Assembly: GCA_012932865.1 (NCBI GenBank)
Contig: SAXG01000008.1
Span: 682,001 to 746,000 of the forward strand
Direction: 5' to 3'
Origin: Amylostereum areolatum
Taxonomy: Eukaryota; Basidiomycota; Agaricomycetes; Russulales; Stereaceae
DNA length: 64,000 bases
Made by a program: the position numbers and the translations under genes. Below the pieces are notes generated by a model. The model was not told the origin of the DNA and did no database searches. It saw only the letters and a program-made list of their open reading frames with translations. Shown here one piece after another: positions 34,915 to 46,274 of this stretch; position 1 is the stretch's first letter, and every line of letters starts with the position of its first letter.

Positions 34915-37900
34915 TCATATCGACAACGCAGGGGGCTCTTCCTGTTGCGCATGTCCACCCATCGCGGCCGTCGGTGCGGGTCCAAGAGCCTCAAGCTCCT
35001 CCTCGAAGAAGCGCGCAAGCGCGACCTTGTCCATGCAGAACGTCTGCAGCACGATTCTCAGTTTCTCCGCCTCGCCTGAGGGACGCATCATCATCTCCCT
35101 TTTCGCGCCGCCGCCGCTCGCGCCAACGCCGACGCGGCCCGCGCCCATGAGGCGGTTCGTGAGGAAGAGGAAGCCGCCGCCGTCGGCGAGGACCTGCACG
35201 AACGCAACACCGGACCGGTGCACGAATTGCGAGTGCGCGAACGGAGCGCGCCGGTAGGAGTACGCGGCGTCGACGCCCGCAGGTGCGTGCCGCGCGGCCT
35301 CGATGTCGAGCACGAACCCGTGTCGACGCAGGAGCGCGTACTCGAAGAAGTGCTCCGCGGGAGTGCCCTCGGGCACACGCTGTGCTAGGTCCGGTACGCT
35401 AGGTGGCGTGAGCGCGAGCCGAAGCGGGAAGCACGACTGGAACGGGTTGCGCGAGGCAATGTCTGCGATCGGCGTCACGTAGGCCTCGACGAGCGTGAGG
35501 CCGTACCGCTCGAGCGTGCGCGTCCATGTGCGTAGCATGTCCTCGATGCAGCGCGCGGTCGTTCCTATCCAGTGTAGCTCGAAGTGGAAAACGGTGGAGG
35601 GGTTGTGGATGATGTCGTGGTGCAGGATGACACATTCCGTTTGGTCGCTTTTCTGAACGACTTATCAGTACGGGATGCAAGAGGTGAAGGCGAGGGGTGA
35701 AGAAAACGCACTTTGTTTGGGTCTATGTCGATGACCATGCTCTGGCTGAGAATAAGTCGTTTCCTGTTCGGGTTGGACCTAGGGATGCTCGACGGGAACG
35801 GGCTCCTCGACAACGGTTCTTCGGTCATGGATGTCATTTGTAATGGTCGTGAGGAGCGGAACCATCCAAGGCGGGGAGTAGACACGACCATGTACTCTTC
35901 CTTCAGTTGGTAAAAGTAATGACTACGATAACTTCAGCGTCAATTCACGGCGTGATAACAGAAACACCTACCCGTCCAAAAAACCGTGTCGTCCCCGACA
36001 ATGTTCGAATAAACCACGCTCGAGCAATCTGCTGCCCCATTCCGTGGCCTGATCCCGCGTCGACACGTCCCTAAACTCCCGAACCATCCAGTTGACGAAT
36101 TCCGACCCGATGAATGACTCAGGGTACCGTTGTTTGTGCCACCGATGCTCTTTGATAGACACCCCGTCCTCCTCCCGCATCGCTTGTGCAACCGCCATCA
36201 GGCTCGATGCCAGTTCGCTCATATCACGCTCGCTTTTCATCTTCTTTCGCAAAGGCCCCGCAGCGTGTATGTCGTCGAGTTGACACAGAAGATGTTCGTC
36301 GGACAGCATCGCGCTCGGCCCGAGGTCGGTGGGTAAGAGGCGCACGGGCGGCGAAGGCGCTGAACCACGATCGTCGGGGTGTTGCCAGCGCACGCGGGAA
36401 AACATCTCTCCTAGTTTTTCAATACCCAAGATTCGGATCTCTTCCTCGTTGAGCTTGTCATTCGCGACACTGAGGGGCGCAGGTTCGCAGGTGGGTATGA
36501 CGATGAAGCGCGTCCGCCAGTATCGGAGGGATTCGTTGAATTGTTGCTCGTACCCAGCCACCAGCATGTCAAGTCTATGAAACGTTCGATAAGAACTTCG
36601 TGTCTTTACGGCGAAAGTGATCAAGGTAAGAAACGAACCTATTCCAACCATAGTTCTCCAACCCATGTGAAGTAAACGACGTGTTGTACTCCGTGTAACC
36701 GACGCCAAGCTTCGGCCATATGAGACACTTGTATTCGAAAGGAGGGGCCACGGGCATCCGGCGCACATATCGTCTCACTTGGATGGCTTCGCCCGTGTAC
36801 GATATCCTGTGGATCTCATTGCTCATGCTCAAATACACGGGATCCGCCACCTGCAGCGCCTCTGCTGCACCGCCCGGCTTGGGTGTCATGTCATCGTCAG
36901 ACACGAAGGAGGTTCCACGGCGGAGGGAAGAGGGCTCAGGGTCCAATAGGTCGCGTGCCCGTGAGGGTCTGAGCACAAACTGAAATCCCTGGGCGAGGCG
37001 GAGAGCGATCATGCCCCGCATGACGACGAGCGCCCATGCCTTGCGAACTTCCTCTGGGTTGGTACTCATCACGGCGGGCGGGCGTACGAGGAAGGAGCGC
37101 GTCTCTGGGGGATCAACGACGAAGTCGTAGGAGAAAACATCGTAAGAAGTTTCGAGTTCTGACGCTGCTGGGAAGTGTTCCGTCGTAAGAGGTAGGCAGC
37201 AGGGAGTGATCATCGAGCGCCAGTGGTTGTCGTGCTTATAAACGGGTTGAGGGAACATGTGTTGCCAACGACGAGCGAGTGACGCTTGGTTGTACGAGAC
37301 GTTCGTTTGGGGACTCGAAGGATTGGGTTGAACAGAAGGCGAAGACGAGACGCTGTACGGATACGAATTGCTGAGCGCGGCACTCCTCCTCTTCTCTAGA
37401 TCGTCTCGCGGCGACGCAGCTCATAGGTGAGGCTTGGTGTTTGGGTAAAGACCCGCGATGTGTGAGCACGGTTTCGTCGTATTTTGTCCGACCAGAGGAA
37501 GGTGGAGGTCTCCGAATTGGCATGGGCTGCGGGGACCGGGATCGCTGTACGGGTTGGGGAGAGCGCGACCTTGCGATAGGCCTTAGCGCTGCCTCCTCAA
37601 TAGTACGCCGCAATGGTGAGGGCGGTGCGGGTGAGGATTCCCCGGCCGCAGACACGGGAGATGTCTCGGGCTGGCTGGGGCCACTGCGGAAGGGATTGAA
37701 TAGCCACGACGGTGCAAATTTAGACTGTGAGCAGCGCGCCCGACGAAGACGTATTTTTGCGTCGCTCCGCGCTTTTGTTAGAGGATGATGAGCGGGCGGA
37801 CATGATCGAGGCTTGGGAAGGAGATGTGCTGATACCCCGAAGCGAAGCCGCGGCTAGTGATGGTGTTGGCGGCGCCTTCTCCACTGAGGGTTCGCGTTCC

Positions 37901-39958
37901 GGAGGAAGATCCTTACTGACAATGCGGGGACTTTCTTCGAATGGGTGGGATAGTCGACACTGGGTTTGACAGGCGGTGGGCATTGGACGCTCGCTTCTCA
38001 GCGGAGTGGAATGACGCAGCTAGTGAGGCGGACCCGCTGGAAGGGATGCTTGAAGAGCGACTCAAGGTCAAGTTCTTCGTTTGATTTACATCGCTATGCA
38101 GAGTGAAGATGTCATTATCGAACTTGTCCGCCTCGTCTTTGGCTGCCTGCGACCCAAGCTCCTCTTTCCTCTCCTGGGAGAAACGGCATTTCGATGCTGG
38201 ACAAGACGTCGTGGTCAAGCAGACCCAGCATCTGAATCTCATGCATCTTGGCTCTAGCAACGAACCTATAGAGAGAACTGGGTAAGAAGGAGTTCCACCT
38301 AGGCGTCATCAGCCTTACCTGTCTTGCCGCATTGGCATGTCCATCTGTTTGTCCCAAAAACTGATCCCAACCCAAAATGGTTCCCACCAGAACGTCCTCT
38401 TGTCATGGCCGACACATTCTCCCCGATTATCGTCGCCACCCCATAACGGATCCAGTGCGCGCGATCCATAGCGCCTGACCTTCTCGTCCTTGAACACCTC
38501 CGGCTCGACGCCTTGAAAAGAAAATATAGGCGTCCTGTGGAGCGGAGGTTTGGCGAGCGAAACGAGATCAAGGCAAAAGCCTTGATCAAGCATACGGGTA
38601 GTCGTAAGGCGTAACAGTTGTTTTGAAACACGATAGTAACCTGTTCCCGGGGTAATGAGGATAGTAGACGAGCCGGTGAGGGAGAGCGACCGATCGATGT
38701 AGTGTGTCTCCATCGGATTGAGCGCCATGTTGAGAGCTTCGAGGATGGGTCCGTCGTGTGCGTCCGATATCTGTCCCACCAATCGAACTTCCTCAGGAGG
38801 AGCGGCCGACGCGGCAGATGCAAGCCATGTTCGATGGTAGTGATGCGTCAAGAGAATGTCTCGTTGAAATGCCCAAAAGGAGTCCTTAAGACTGACGAGG
38901 GTCGGCTGCCAATCGTGAATGACCTCGAGGTCGGTGATCACTTTGAAGAAGTCTTTGTACCAACGATTATCTTCCGCCTGCTGGAGCGGTCCCTCAGCGT
39001 AGTCGACCTCGGAATGGTCGTAGAAAACGCGCGAGATGAGCACAATAGTGGTGGTATGGTTTGCCCCAGCGTGCTTCCACCGGGCGAAGAGTTCGGGGAG
39101 GAAAGAGTGGACAATTTTCTCATTGAAGCGCTCCCCGTCGCCTGAGAATTCCCAAAGCTCGCGACACACTTGGATGAAGATGGTGACCTTGGCCGACAAC
39201 GAGTGGAATATCGGTTTTGTCGTCGCGGTGACGTGTGCGCTGAAGATCTTCAGAAAATGCTCAGGAAGATGTCGCCCCAAACTTGTATATTGGATGCACC
39301 TTTTCTCCGTCCTTGTATATCGCGTCAACTACCGCGACGGATGCGCCAATAAAAGAGATTTCCTGTCCAACATGGAGGCATTGGCCAACAAGTTGTTCCC
39401 CCAGCCTCCACATATCGTTCCGCCCAAGGTATTGGTCCTGAAAGATAAACTCGACGTGACTTGCTTCATGTTTAGCTTGGTCGACCTTTGAATGCTTTGA
39501 GTTCAACACCGATATGCACATAGATGGGGATCTGAGACGCACTTTTGTTAGAATGACCTCTGCATTGTTTCGTATATCAACAGCTCCCGCGGTTGGCTTT
39601 GGGAGGGAGATCTGAGAAATTTGATCAATCACAGCCGTGTAGCGCATCGTGACACAAGCCAAAGGCGGCGCACCTGTAGTTGCGGTTTATTCGTGGTGTC
39701 CTCTTTCGGAACAACGAGCAACAGCGCAGGGTGACCCTCACCACCGACGGTGAGTTTCAACAAATCGCCTTCCACAATGCCGGGCCATGCAGCATGGTTG
39801 AAGAGAACATGGGGTGAATCCTTTGGGTCGTGCACCCAGGTGGTTAGGACCTTGGAGTCGCCAAACTTGAGCGGAACGGCGGGAGGATTCCGAAACACAG
39901 ATTGAGCTGTGTTGGAGCGGCGGCGGCTGTACTGGGACTCTGCTCGAGAAGTCGACAT
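34915..39958 (-). CDS. IML1: IML1/DEPDC5, SEACIT (GATOR1) GTPase-activating subunit, with frame breaks
   Basis: Vacuole-associated inhibitor of TORC1; with Npr2 and Npr3 it acts as GAP for the Gtr1/RagA GTPase under amino-acid starvation. Start chosen at 39958 (MSTSRAESQYSRRRSNTAQS); an in-frame ATG at 40021 is an alternative. N-terminal blocks are TWVHDPKDSPHVLFNHAAWP and GRNDMWRLGEQLVGQCLHVG. The Iml1 N-terminal domain follows (FIQVCRELWEFSGDGERFNE, TPGTGYYRVSKQLLRLTTTR, DLVSLAKPPLHRTPIFSF), then the linker with PSWLFNPFRS. The DEP domain is EDGVSIKEHRWHKQRYPESF plus GSEFVNWMVREFRDVSTRDQ. The C-terminal domain is VFHFELHWIGTTARCIEDML through FVHRSGVAFVQVLADGG, ending at 34915. In the linker between about 37400 and 38190 the frame shifts about five times: +1 near 38175, 37927 and 37740, and -1 near 37433 and 37405. 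The rest is clean. The linker is poorly conserved, so some shifts could hide unrecognised introns, but several fall in short homopolymers. Confidence 0.9.
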
Positions 39959-40322
39959 CCAGAAATTCAAGCGGTCATCTGCTTTGCTGGTGATTTTCGT
40001 CGACGTCGTCGTCGGACGCAACGATGAGAAGGGTGTCGTGGACGTCGAGCGGATCGAGCGGACGAGTTGCCGCGAGGTTGCCGCCGCAGGGCGGGTTTGT
40101 TACCTAATGAAGGCAGGTACACCGGGAACGGAGCCGCCATCAAACAGGCGGGGCAGCGGAAACGACGACGGGAAGGACCTTTCCTTGCCACCTCTTGTCT
40201 TCACGAAGCACTGCACCGTATTTATTCCTCGATACCCTCGCTCGTTTGCTCTCTTGCTTTCCCTGACCGCGCTCGCCTGTTCTCCAGCAATCCTTCCGAT
40301 CCTTCTCGCTTTTCTCCCCGTC

Positions 40323-41126
40323 ATGTCCGCACCGACACCCGCGCACCCCCCAAAACCGATAATCATCCAGCGCTCCCTATCCTATTCAATGGCCGATCCC
40401 TCCTCCTCTTCCCGTTCTTCTTCTCTCTCCAGCTCAGACGTAGCAACAAACAGCGTCCATGAAACCAACTACAAGACCCGAACGGTGCGCTCGACGTGCT
40501 CCCTCCCGACACGTCCGCCTTCCCCGCTGCCCAATATCAAATTCGCACCACTGCCCACCATTGAACCGCGGAAACGCAAATCGAACGTGCAGCTTGGCGT
40601 CGCCGCCCGCTCGCGCATGATCCAGCAACGACGCGCTGCCCGCGAGGAGAACCAGAACACTCCCACCTGGACGCAGTCGGACATGGAGGAACCAGCGGTA
40701 CACGAAGAGCCAGGGCCGATGGACGAGGACCCTTTCGAGGTGTTCGGCAAGTACGTTATTGGCAAGGGCCGCCATCTCTGGCGACGTGTGTCCCACAAGG
40801 AACACTCATCCCCGGTCGTCGTCGTGGGCAAGGTCGACGTCGTACAAGAACTCAACAGCGAAAAACCACAGTGCACACCACTCGTGCCGCTTCAGCATTC
40901 GTCCGTACGCCATTCCCGTCAGGGCCTAGACCACGACTCGCTTCGATCGGGCTCGGCAGATCATCATCTGTCGGAGGGCGGGGTCTGGGAGGACGAAATT
41001 GGAGAGGAAATGCGGCGTCACCTTCAAAAGCTGGCCGTGGCATCGCCGGCAGGGAATGGGGAGGGAAAGAAGGATAAGAGGGCGAGTATTCGGACGACGA
41101 AGATCTTGACTGTCAGGTCTTCATAA
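40323..41126 (+). CDS. Hypothetical disordered protein
   Basis: A single uninterrupted frame of 267 codons from the ATG at 40323 (MSAPTPAHPPKPIIIQRSLS) to 41126. The open frame extends further 5', but this ATG is the first that fits a compact promoter (about 365 bp shared with IML1). The protein is Ser/Pro-rich and probably disordered, with SSSSRSSSLSSSDV early on. A basic segment PRKRKSNVQLGVAARSRMIQ follows, then a short ordered-looking block DPFEVFGKYVIGKGRHLWRR near residue 140. An acidic/basic C-terminus contains EDEIGEEMRRHLQKLAVASP. No domain recognised. Intronless structure is unusual among its neighbours. The divergent partner is IML1. Confidence 0.65.
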   Translation: MSAPTPAHPPKPIIIQRSLSYSMADPSSSSRSSSLSSSDVATNSVHETNYKTRTVRSTCSLPTRPPSPLPNIKFAPLPTIEPRKRKSNVQLGVAARSRMIQQRRAAREENQNTPTWTQSDMEEPAVHEEPGPMDEDPFEVFGKYVIGKGRHLWRRVSHKEHSSPVVVVGKVDVVQELNSEKPQCTPLVPLQHSSVRHSRQGLDHDSLRSGSADHHLSEGGVWEDEIGEEMRRHLQKLAVASPAGNGEGKKDKRASIRTTKILTVRSS

Positions 41127-41959
41127 CCGGAGCGTCCACACACATTTCTACTACATATCGGGATTATCTATTGGGTGCATTCGTTTTACTCTACCATGCT
41201 TTACTGATTCTCTGCCGGTTATCACCTAGAGACTAGAGCGCGTCAGCGGCAATCTGGAACACCATCCACACACCTTACACACACCTGCCGTTTGAATTTG
41301 ATGGCCTACGGTACGCAGCACATAGATGCTATCTACCTACACCCTACGCTCTTCTGCCTTCTTTCCTACCTTATACCATTGCTCGCATTCTTTAACCACG
41401 CCCTTTCGACGGTCAGCACCCTCGTTGACACTTGGCCTTTGGTACCAGGTAAGTAGCGGTGGTAGGACCCGACTTCCATGCATAATGGTTGGCACTGCTG
41501 CTTGATCGCACTACGTAGCTGTAAGGCAACCTCCACCCGGACACGGAAAAGTTACAATAATAGATGCTACACAGGTGACTGAATAAACCAAGACTGGTGC
41601 AGGGTGGGTTTAGAACAGCTGAAAAGATTCTGCCGGACTCGCAACTTGCCATGCGATTGATTCTTTCTCCCAACGGCGAAGATCCCCCGCTCAGACTCTA
41701 CACCAGAGGACGGCCTGGTTGCTGCAGGAAACATATTTGCTATCTGGATTGCTCGCCAGTGTCGAAGGTAAAACGCACTGCAGCGCAATGAATGTCCATC
41801 ACCCGTAACTCGTTTGTAACGGTCGCTGGATCTCGATGCTGTCGCAAGTAAAAGTAATTGTGCGCCGAATAGCCGGGCACGTGACGTAACGCGCGGACGA
41901 TTGAAATAATGGCTGTGGTCGCGCGTCTGGTTCTGTCATAAACTCGACGAGGCTCGACC
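41127..41959. other. Intergenic
   Basis: About 830 bp, AT-richer. No convincing gene. A tiny frame, MAVVARLVLS then stop, starts at 41910 directly before the membrane-protein gene and could be an upstream ORF. Confidence 0.45.
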
Positions 41960-43619
41960 TTGCGAAGGCGACGGTCCTTCCCTCTTCCTTCTCGCCGGAG
42001 TCGTGGCCTGAGCTCTCTCTCACTTCTCCTCGTTTCTTGTCTGCCAGCTCTTGCCATTACCCACCGAGTCGTTTTCTCCACCCACTCATTCATGTCGTGC
42101 GACCCTACACCAACTGCAACCCAATTCGCCACCGTCACATCGACCAATACCATCACGACTTTCTCAGACAGTATACAAACCTTGCCTCCGACCGGTTCTG
42201 AAATCTTGGCGACATCATGTCTATCGTCAGCCAGCAACCTTTGCCTGGCGAGTTCCATTGTCACAGATATCACCACCATCCCAGGTGCGTATCATCCAGT
42301 TTTCCCCCACTGTGCATGCCGCAATTACCATGCGCGCCTCCTTCCATAAGTTCCACGCATCTGACTTTTCTATAAGGTGACATTCAAACGGTGCAAGTGC
42401 CCATGATCATCACCCAGGAAGTCGTCAACGTCGTCCCTACCCTCACCCTATTTGCCCCCTGCACGGGCATAGACACGGACACTACCCCAGCACCGACCTC
42501 CACCGCAACGGACTCCACAACCCTCACCCCATCTACTTCACCATCGCCATCACCTTCGTCGTCACTACCCTCCCCGACCTCTGATCCCGACCTGTCATCG
42601 GCCCCGGACGTTGCAGCATCGGTGACATTAACACCTGCGTCAGGCGTCATTATACAGCCGATCTCAACCGCGATAGTGAGCGGATCGACCGTCATCGTAT
42701 ACACCACCATCGCAACGAGTCAGACATCTTCCACCGCACCATCTGGTTCTGGTTCCGGCTCCAGCAGCAAAGACGTGCCTCAGCCCCAAGGCCAGCCTGC
42801 GACGAACACTTCCAACCTTGTCCCCATCCTTGGCGGTACCCTCGGAGGTTTTTTTTTCCTGCTGGGGGTCGTCGGTCTGATCTGGCTGTTGATGTACGCG
42901 CGCCCCTTCTCTTCTCTATCCTCTTCCTTACCCTTTCCTTGCATAGTCACCGGCATAAGCGGCGCATAGAGATGTGGGAGGACTCCGAATCGATCTACCC
43001 AAAGCCCAGCGTGATTCGACGCCGAAAACAGCCTGATTTGTCGGTGGAACCCAAGCCGTACGTGTATGGTCTCGTCGGAGGAACCAGCTCCCTGGGAATG
43101 CATTCCACCTCCTCGCCCCCAAGCTCGCCCGCCCCTTCAACGAGCCTGAATCACCTTTCACGCGCCCCCTCCGCCACCCTGAACGGCCGTCCAGAATCTA
43201 CGACAGGTTTACTGGCGCTCCCATCGTTCCCCGCTTCAAGCCCCACACCCACCGCATCGCGTGCCGGATCACCGCAGGGACAGCCACGACAAACGCACGC
43301 AGACGAATTTGGCGCACGTCCAACGTCTATGCACGACGAGCGCGACCGCCGTCTGTCCCTCGGGTCCGCCGTGCAGCTGAACGTCCACATCCCGACCAGT
43401 CCCGCGATGGACTATTTTGGACTGTTGGGGGACACCGCGACGGCCGAGCCGCGTAGACATACGGCGGCGAGCGCAGACTCAGGGTTGGCGACGCCGCTGA
43501 ATCCGGAGCGCAGGGCACTGCACGTGGTGAACACGCCGCTGTCGCCCGTGTCGACGTCGACGGTGGAGGCTCCTCCAGCGCGACCGCAACGCTCGAATAT
43601 GCGTCCCACGGGGAGGTAG
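41960..43619 (+). CDS. Secretory single-pass membrane protein with Ser/Thr-rich ectodomain
   Basis: The frame opens with a clear signal peptide (LSSLSLLLVSCLPALA, ending near 42054). No ATG precedes it in frame: the first codon here is TTG at 41960 and a stop lies at 41939. The first in-frame ATG is at 42092, after the signal. The ectodomain has QFATVTSTNTITTFSDSIQT and a few Cys (CLSSASNLC), then an intron at about 42285-42376. A long Thr/Ser/Pro stalk follows, apt for O-mannosylation. The TM segment is LGGFFFLLGVVGLIWLL (about 42840-42892) with a preceding GG-rich entry like SKG6-type receptors. A second intron follows (about 42894-42948), then HRHKRRIEMWEDSESIYPKP and a roughly 200-residue Ser/Pro-rich cytosolic tail. 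The layout resembles fungal wall-stress sensors, but no WSC or other ligand domain is seen. Confidence 0.75.
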
Positions 43620-44440
43620 CGCATGATTGGTTGCCGTAGTTGCATTGATCTGTTTTCTGCATGCTGTGATTTGGACTGTGCTGCTTTCTTTTCTCATCGG
43701 GACACATGCATCGGTGCTCTGCGTTGGTTTTGGTTAATTGTAATCTGCATATATATACGTACACGCGCGCCCCTATTCTACACCCCTTCATCGACATCCC
43801 TTGTTGCTATCATGTCCACACGTCCTTGTTTTGCCTTCGCGCCTCCTCGCGACATTGCCCACGCTTTACATCACCCTGCCGTCCGGGATTCCCTCGTCTT
43901 GTATTTTGACAAGCTTTGAGGAACCGAGGTCCATTTTATGTTACTTCTTTCTTCGGCGTTGAGAGGGAAACTGTCGACGAATGGGGGAAAGAACAAGGGC
44001 ACGTATACATGGGGCCATGGGCGAAGGACATGTCGTTGATGGAAAAGGAAGTCAAAGAGTTACGTGAGCGTCCGAAGGCGTGGCTCCGGTGCACAATAGC
44101 AAAGAAACGGTCACGTGACGTCGTGGAACGTTTACGTGGGCGCCTAAACGGGGGCACAATTGCTGTCTCGTTTGTTTTCTCGGCTGAAGGGAACAATAGG
44201 ATCCCTCGTGGGCACAGCATGCCGCGTTACAATGCACCCTCCACGCTTATAACCCCCGCTCCAAACGCCTTGTATCCCCCATCTTCTTCCGCCCCCTTTA
44301 TATTCTCTCGAGCTCGCTCTCTACGGCTCCCTTCCGGTGCTGGAACGCCTCTTCTGTTTCCATCTTGCCTCCTACCTCACCTCACACAACACAACATACA
44401 CCAAACACACACACCTCACTAACACCACTCTCTTGTCAAC
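43620..44440. other. Intergenic with a possible small broken gene
   Basis: A TATATATA box (43749-43757) lies about 60 bp before an ATG at 43812 (MSTRPCFAFAPPRDIAHALH, stop 43917-43919). The frame one base back continues with RNRGPFYVTSFFGVERETVD and KDMSLMEKEVKELRERPKAW. Together they look like one protein split by a -1 break, but no family is known. The rest is the promoter of the four-TM gene. Confidence 0.35.
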
Positions 44441-45493
44441 ATGAACTCCCGTGCTTGTGCGTCGCCCGCTCATCGATACACGTGTTTCGCGCTGACCCCC
44501 CTCGCAGTCCATTTCTACATGCTCAATGCCGTGCGCATCTTCAGCATCGTCTCCCTCCTCCTCGTGTTCTCGAGCAGTATCTTTGTCATGGTCACCGACA
44601 TCCGCGCCGTCAACCACTTCCTGTCTGGCGACGCCGATAAGGACATGCTCGACTGTGACTACATTGAGTGCGTGACATCCCCTTCGCCTTGGACATCCCT
44701 TTCGCTGACCACGCTTTATTAGGGGGAGCACCGTTCCCAACCAGCCTGCCGGTGTTTTCTGGGCCGTCGTCAACCGCCTCCTCATCATCTTCCAGGTCAT
44801 CTTTCTCATCCTCTCCGAGGTTGGCTGGCCCATGAAGTTCTTCGACCGATTCTTCCCCGTCCTCGGCTCCAACTTCGGTCTCGGAGCCCTGGGCGTTTTC
44901 CAATGCTTGTAAGCTCGCTTTGCTCCCCTCCCGCCTTTCCTCCTCTGACTAAGCATCTTTATTGCCACAGGATCGGAGCGACCGTGCTCTCGCATCATGT
45001 CGACGACTTCACGCTCGTCTCCGCCTTCTTCCTCTTTTCCATCGGCTGCGTCAACATCCTCTTCGGTCTCATCTTCCGCGAGCGCGCCAAGGACAAGCGC
45101 AGCGTCACCTCCTGGCGCGAGGAGAAGAAGGACATCTTGCCCACGCACATCGGCACGTCGTCCTCATTCCGCGCCTCTCTCTTCGGTGGACGCAAGGCGG
45201 ACGACTTCGGTGCCCCCGAACGTGCGGGCATGGGCTTCGGTCGACAGGGCGAGAAAGCCGCGGGTCTCAAGGGTGCGTGTTCACCTCGTTCTCTTACCAT
45301 CGTGCGCGACAGACTGATTGTGGCTCGTGTGCTTTGCGCAGGTTTCTTGATCACCCGCCCCGTTGAATCTGTACCGCGCTACGCGTCCCCGCGTCCGGCA
45401 AGCCTCGGTAGCCTTGTCTCGAAGGCGCCGGAAGAGCCCGAGGCCCAACCTGCCGTGGCCCCAGCCTTCCACTCCAGCAACACCGCGCTCTGA
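44441..45493 (+). CDS. Four-TM membrane protein (DUF7598-like)
   Basis: ATG at 44441 (MNSRA, then FHFYMLNAVRIF after a first intron ending near 44509). Four membrane segments follow: FSIVSLLLVFSSSIFVMVTD, VVNRLLIIFQVIFLILSEVG, SNFGLGALGVFQCLIGATVL and FTLVSAFFLFSIGCVNILFG. A basic cytosolic tail RERAKDKRSVTSWREEKKDI leads to a Gly/Arg/Ser-rich region (FGGRKADDF) and the end FHSSNTAL at 45493. Introns fall between segments and join in phase. This topology and tail are typical of the Agaricomycete DUF7598 family, whose function is unknown. The family call comes from memory of layout, so it is less sure than the gene itself. Confidence 0.8.
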
Positions 45494-46274
45494 CGCGCCC
45501 CTATCACGTCGAAACAAACGAATTGACGAGGGGGTCGGCAGGGTCCGCTCTAAACACTACCACACCCCTCCATTCCTTCACGCCATGCCACACTATACCC
45601 TCTCCACTCTCCCCTCCACTTCAATCACGCCTCTCCTGACATACATCAATCATCGACAACACCTCTGTAGCTCTAGGGTATCGTTTCGGCATCGCATTGT
45701 ATCTTTAGCTTAGGATCGACGGGGCCTCCACCAGGGGTCGAATGGCGGGACGACGCTGCGCGGTCGTTCTCGCGCCTCGGTCGGGGGGCTCTTGTTTAAT
45801 CGTAGGATGTACATAATCTGAGGCTCTTTGGAGCTTTTGTGGGTCTCTTGTTGTTTAATACATGGGCCTCTTTTTGGGGATAGTGGCCTGAACCGTGGGG
45901 ACGTGCGCTTATCGATATTTTAGTGGAACGGGCCTCTGTGACTGTGAGGCTAAGGGGTTTGTTCGACTTGCCACATGCTCATAACTTGTTCGAGTTGAAG
46001 CTTGAACCAGACACTGAACCGGGACTGGGACTAGTGGGTCCAGCTCATTCCTACCAGTGATCCTTTGAAGGCGAGTTGGATAGTCTGTACTATTGCTCGT
46101 GCAGTCAACTACAGCACATTGAAGAAAACGCCCTCGATCTCGTGGCCGATATGAAGACAGACGAGGGCTACGCATCCCATGCACGAGCTATCCAGTCATC
46201 CGAGATTGACTACAACCTGTCATTCGAATTGTGATCTTCGCGTAAAGTACACTTATATTGTTTCTTGTAGATTT
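45494..46274. other. Intergenic, convergent 3' flanks
   Basis: About 780 bp. A TTGAAGC heptamer pair (GAGTTGAAGCTTGAACC) lies at 45992-46008. No gene recognised. Confidence 0.5.
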
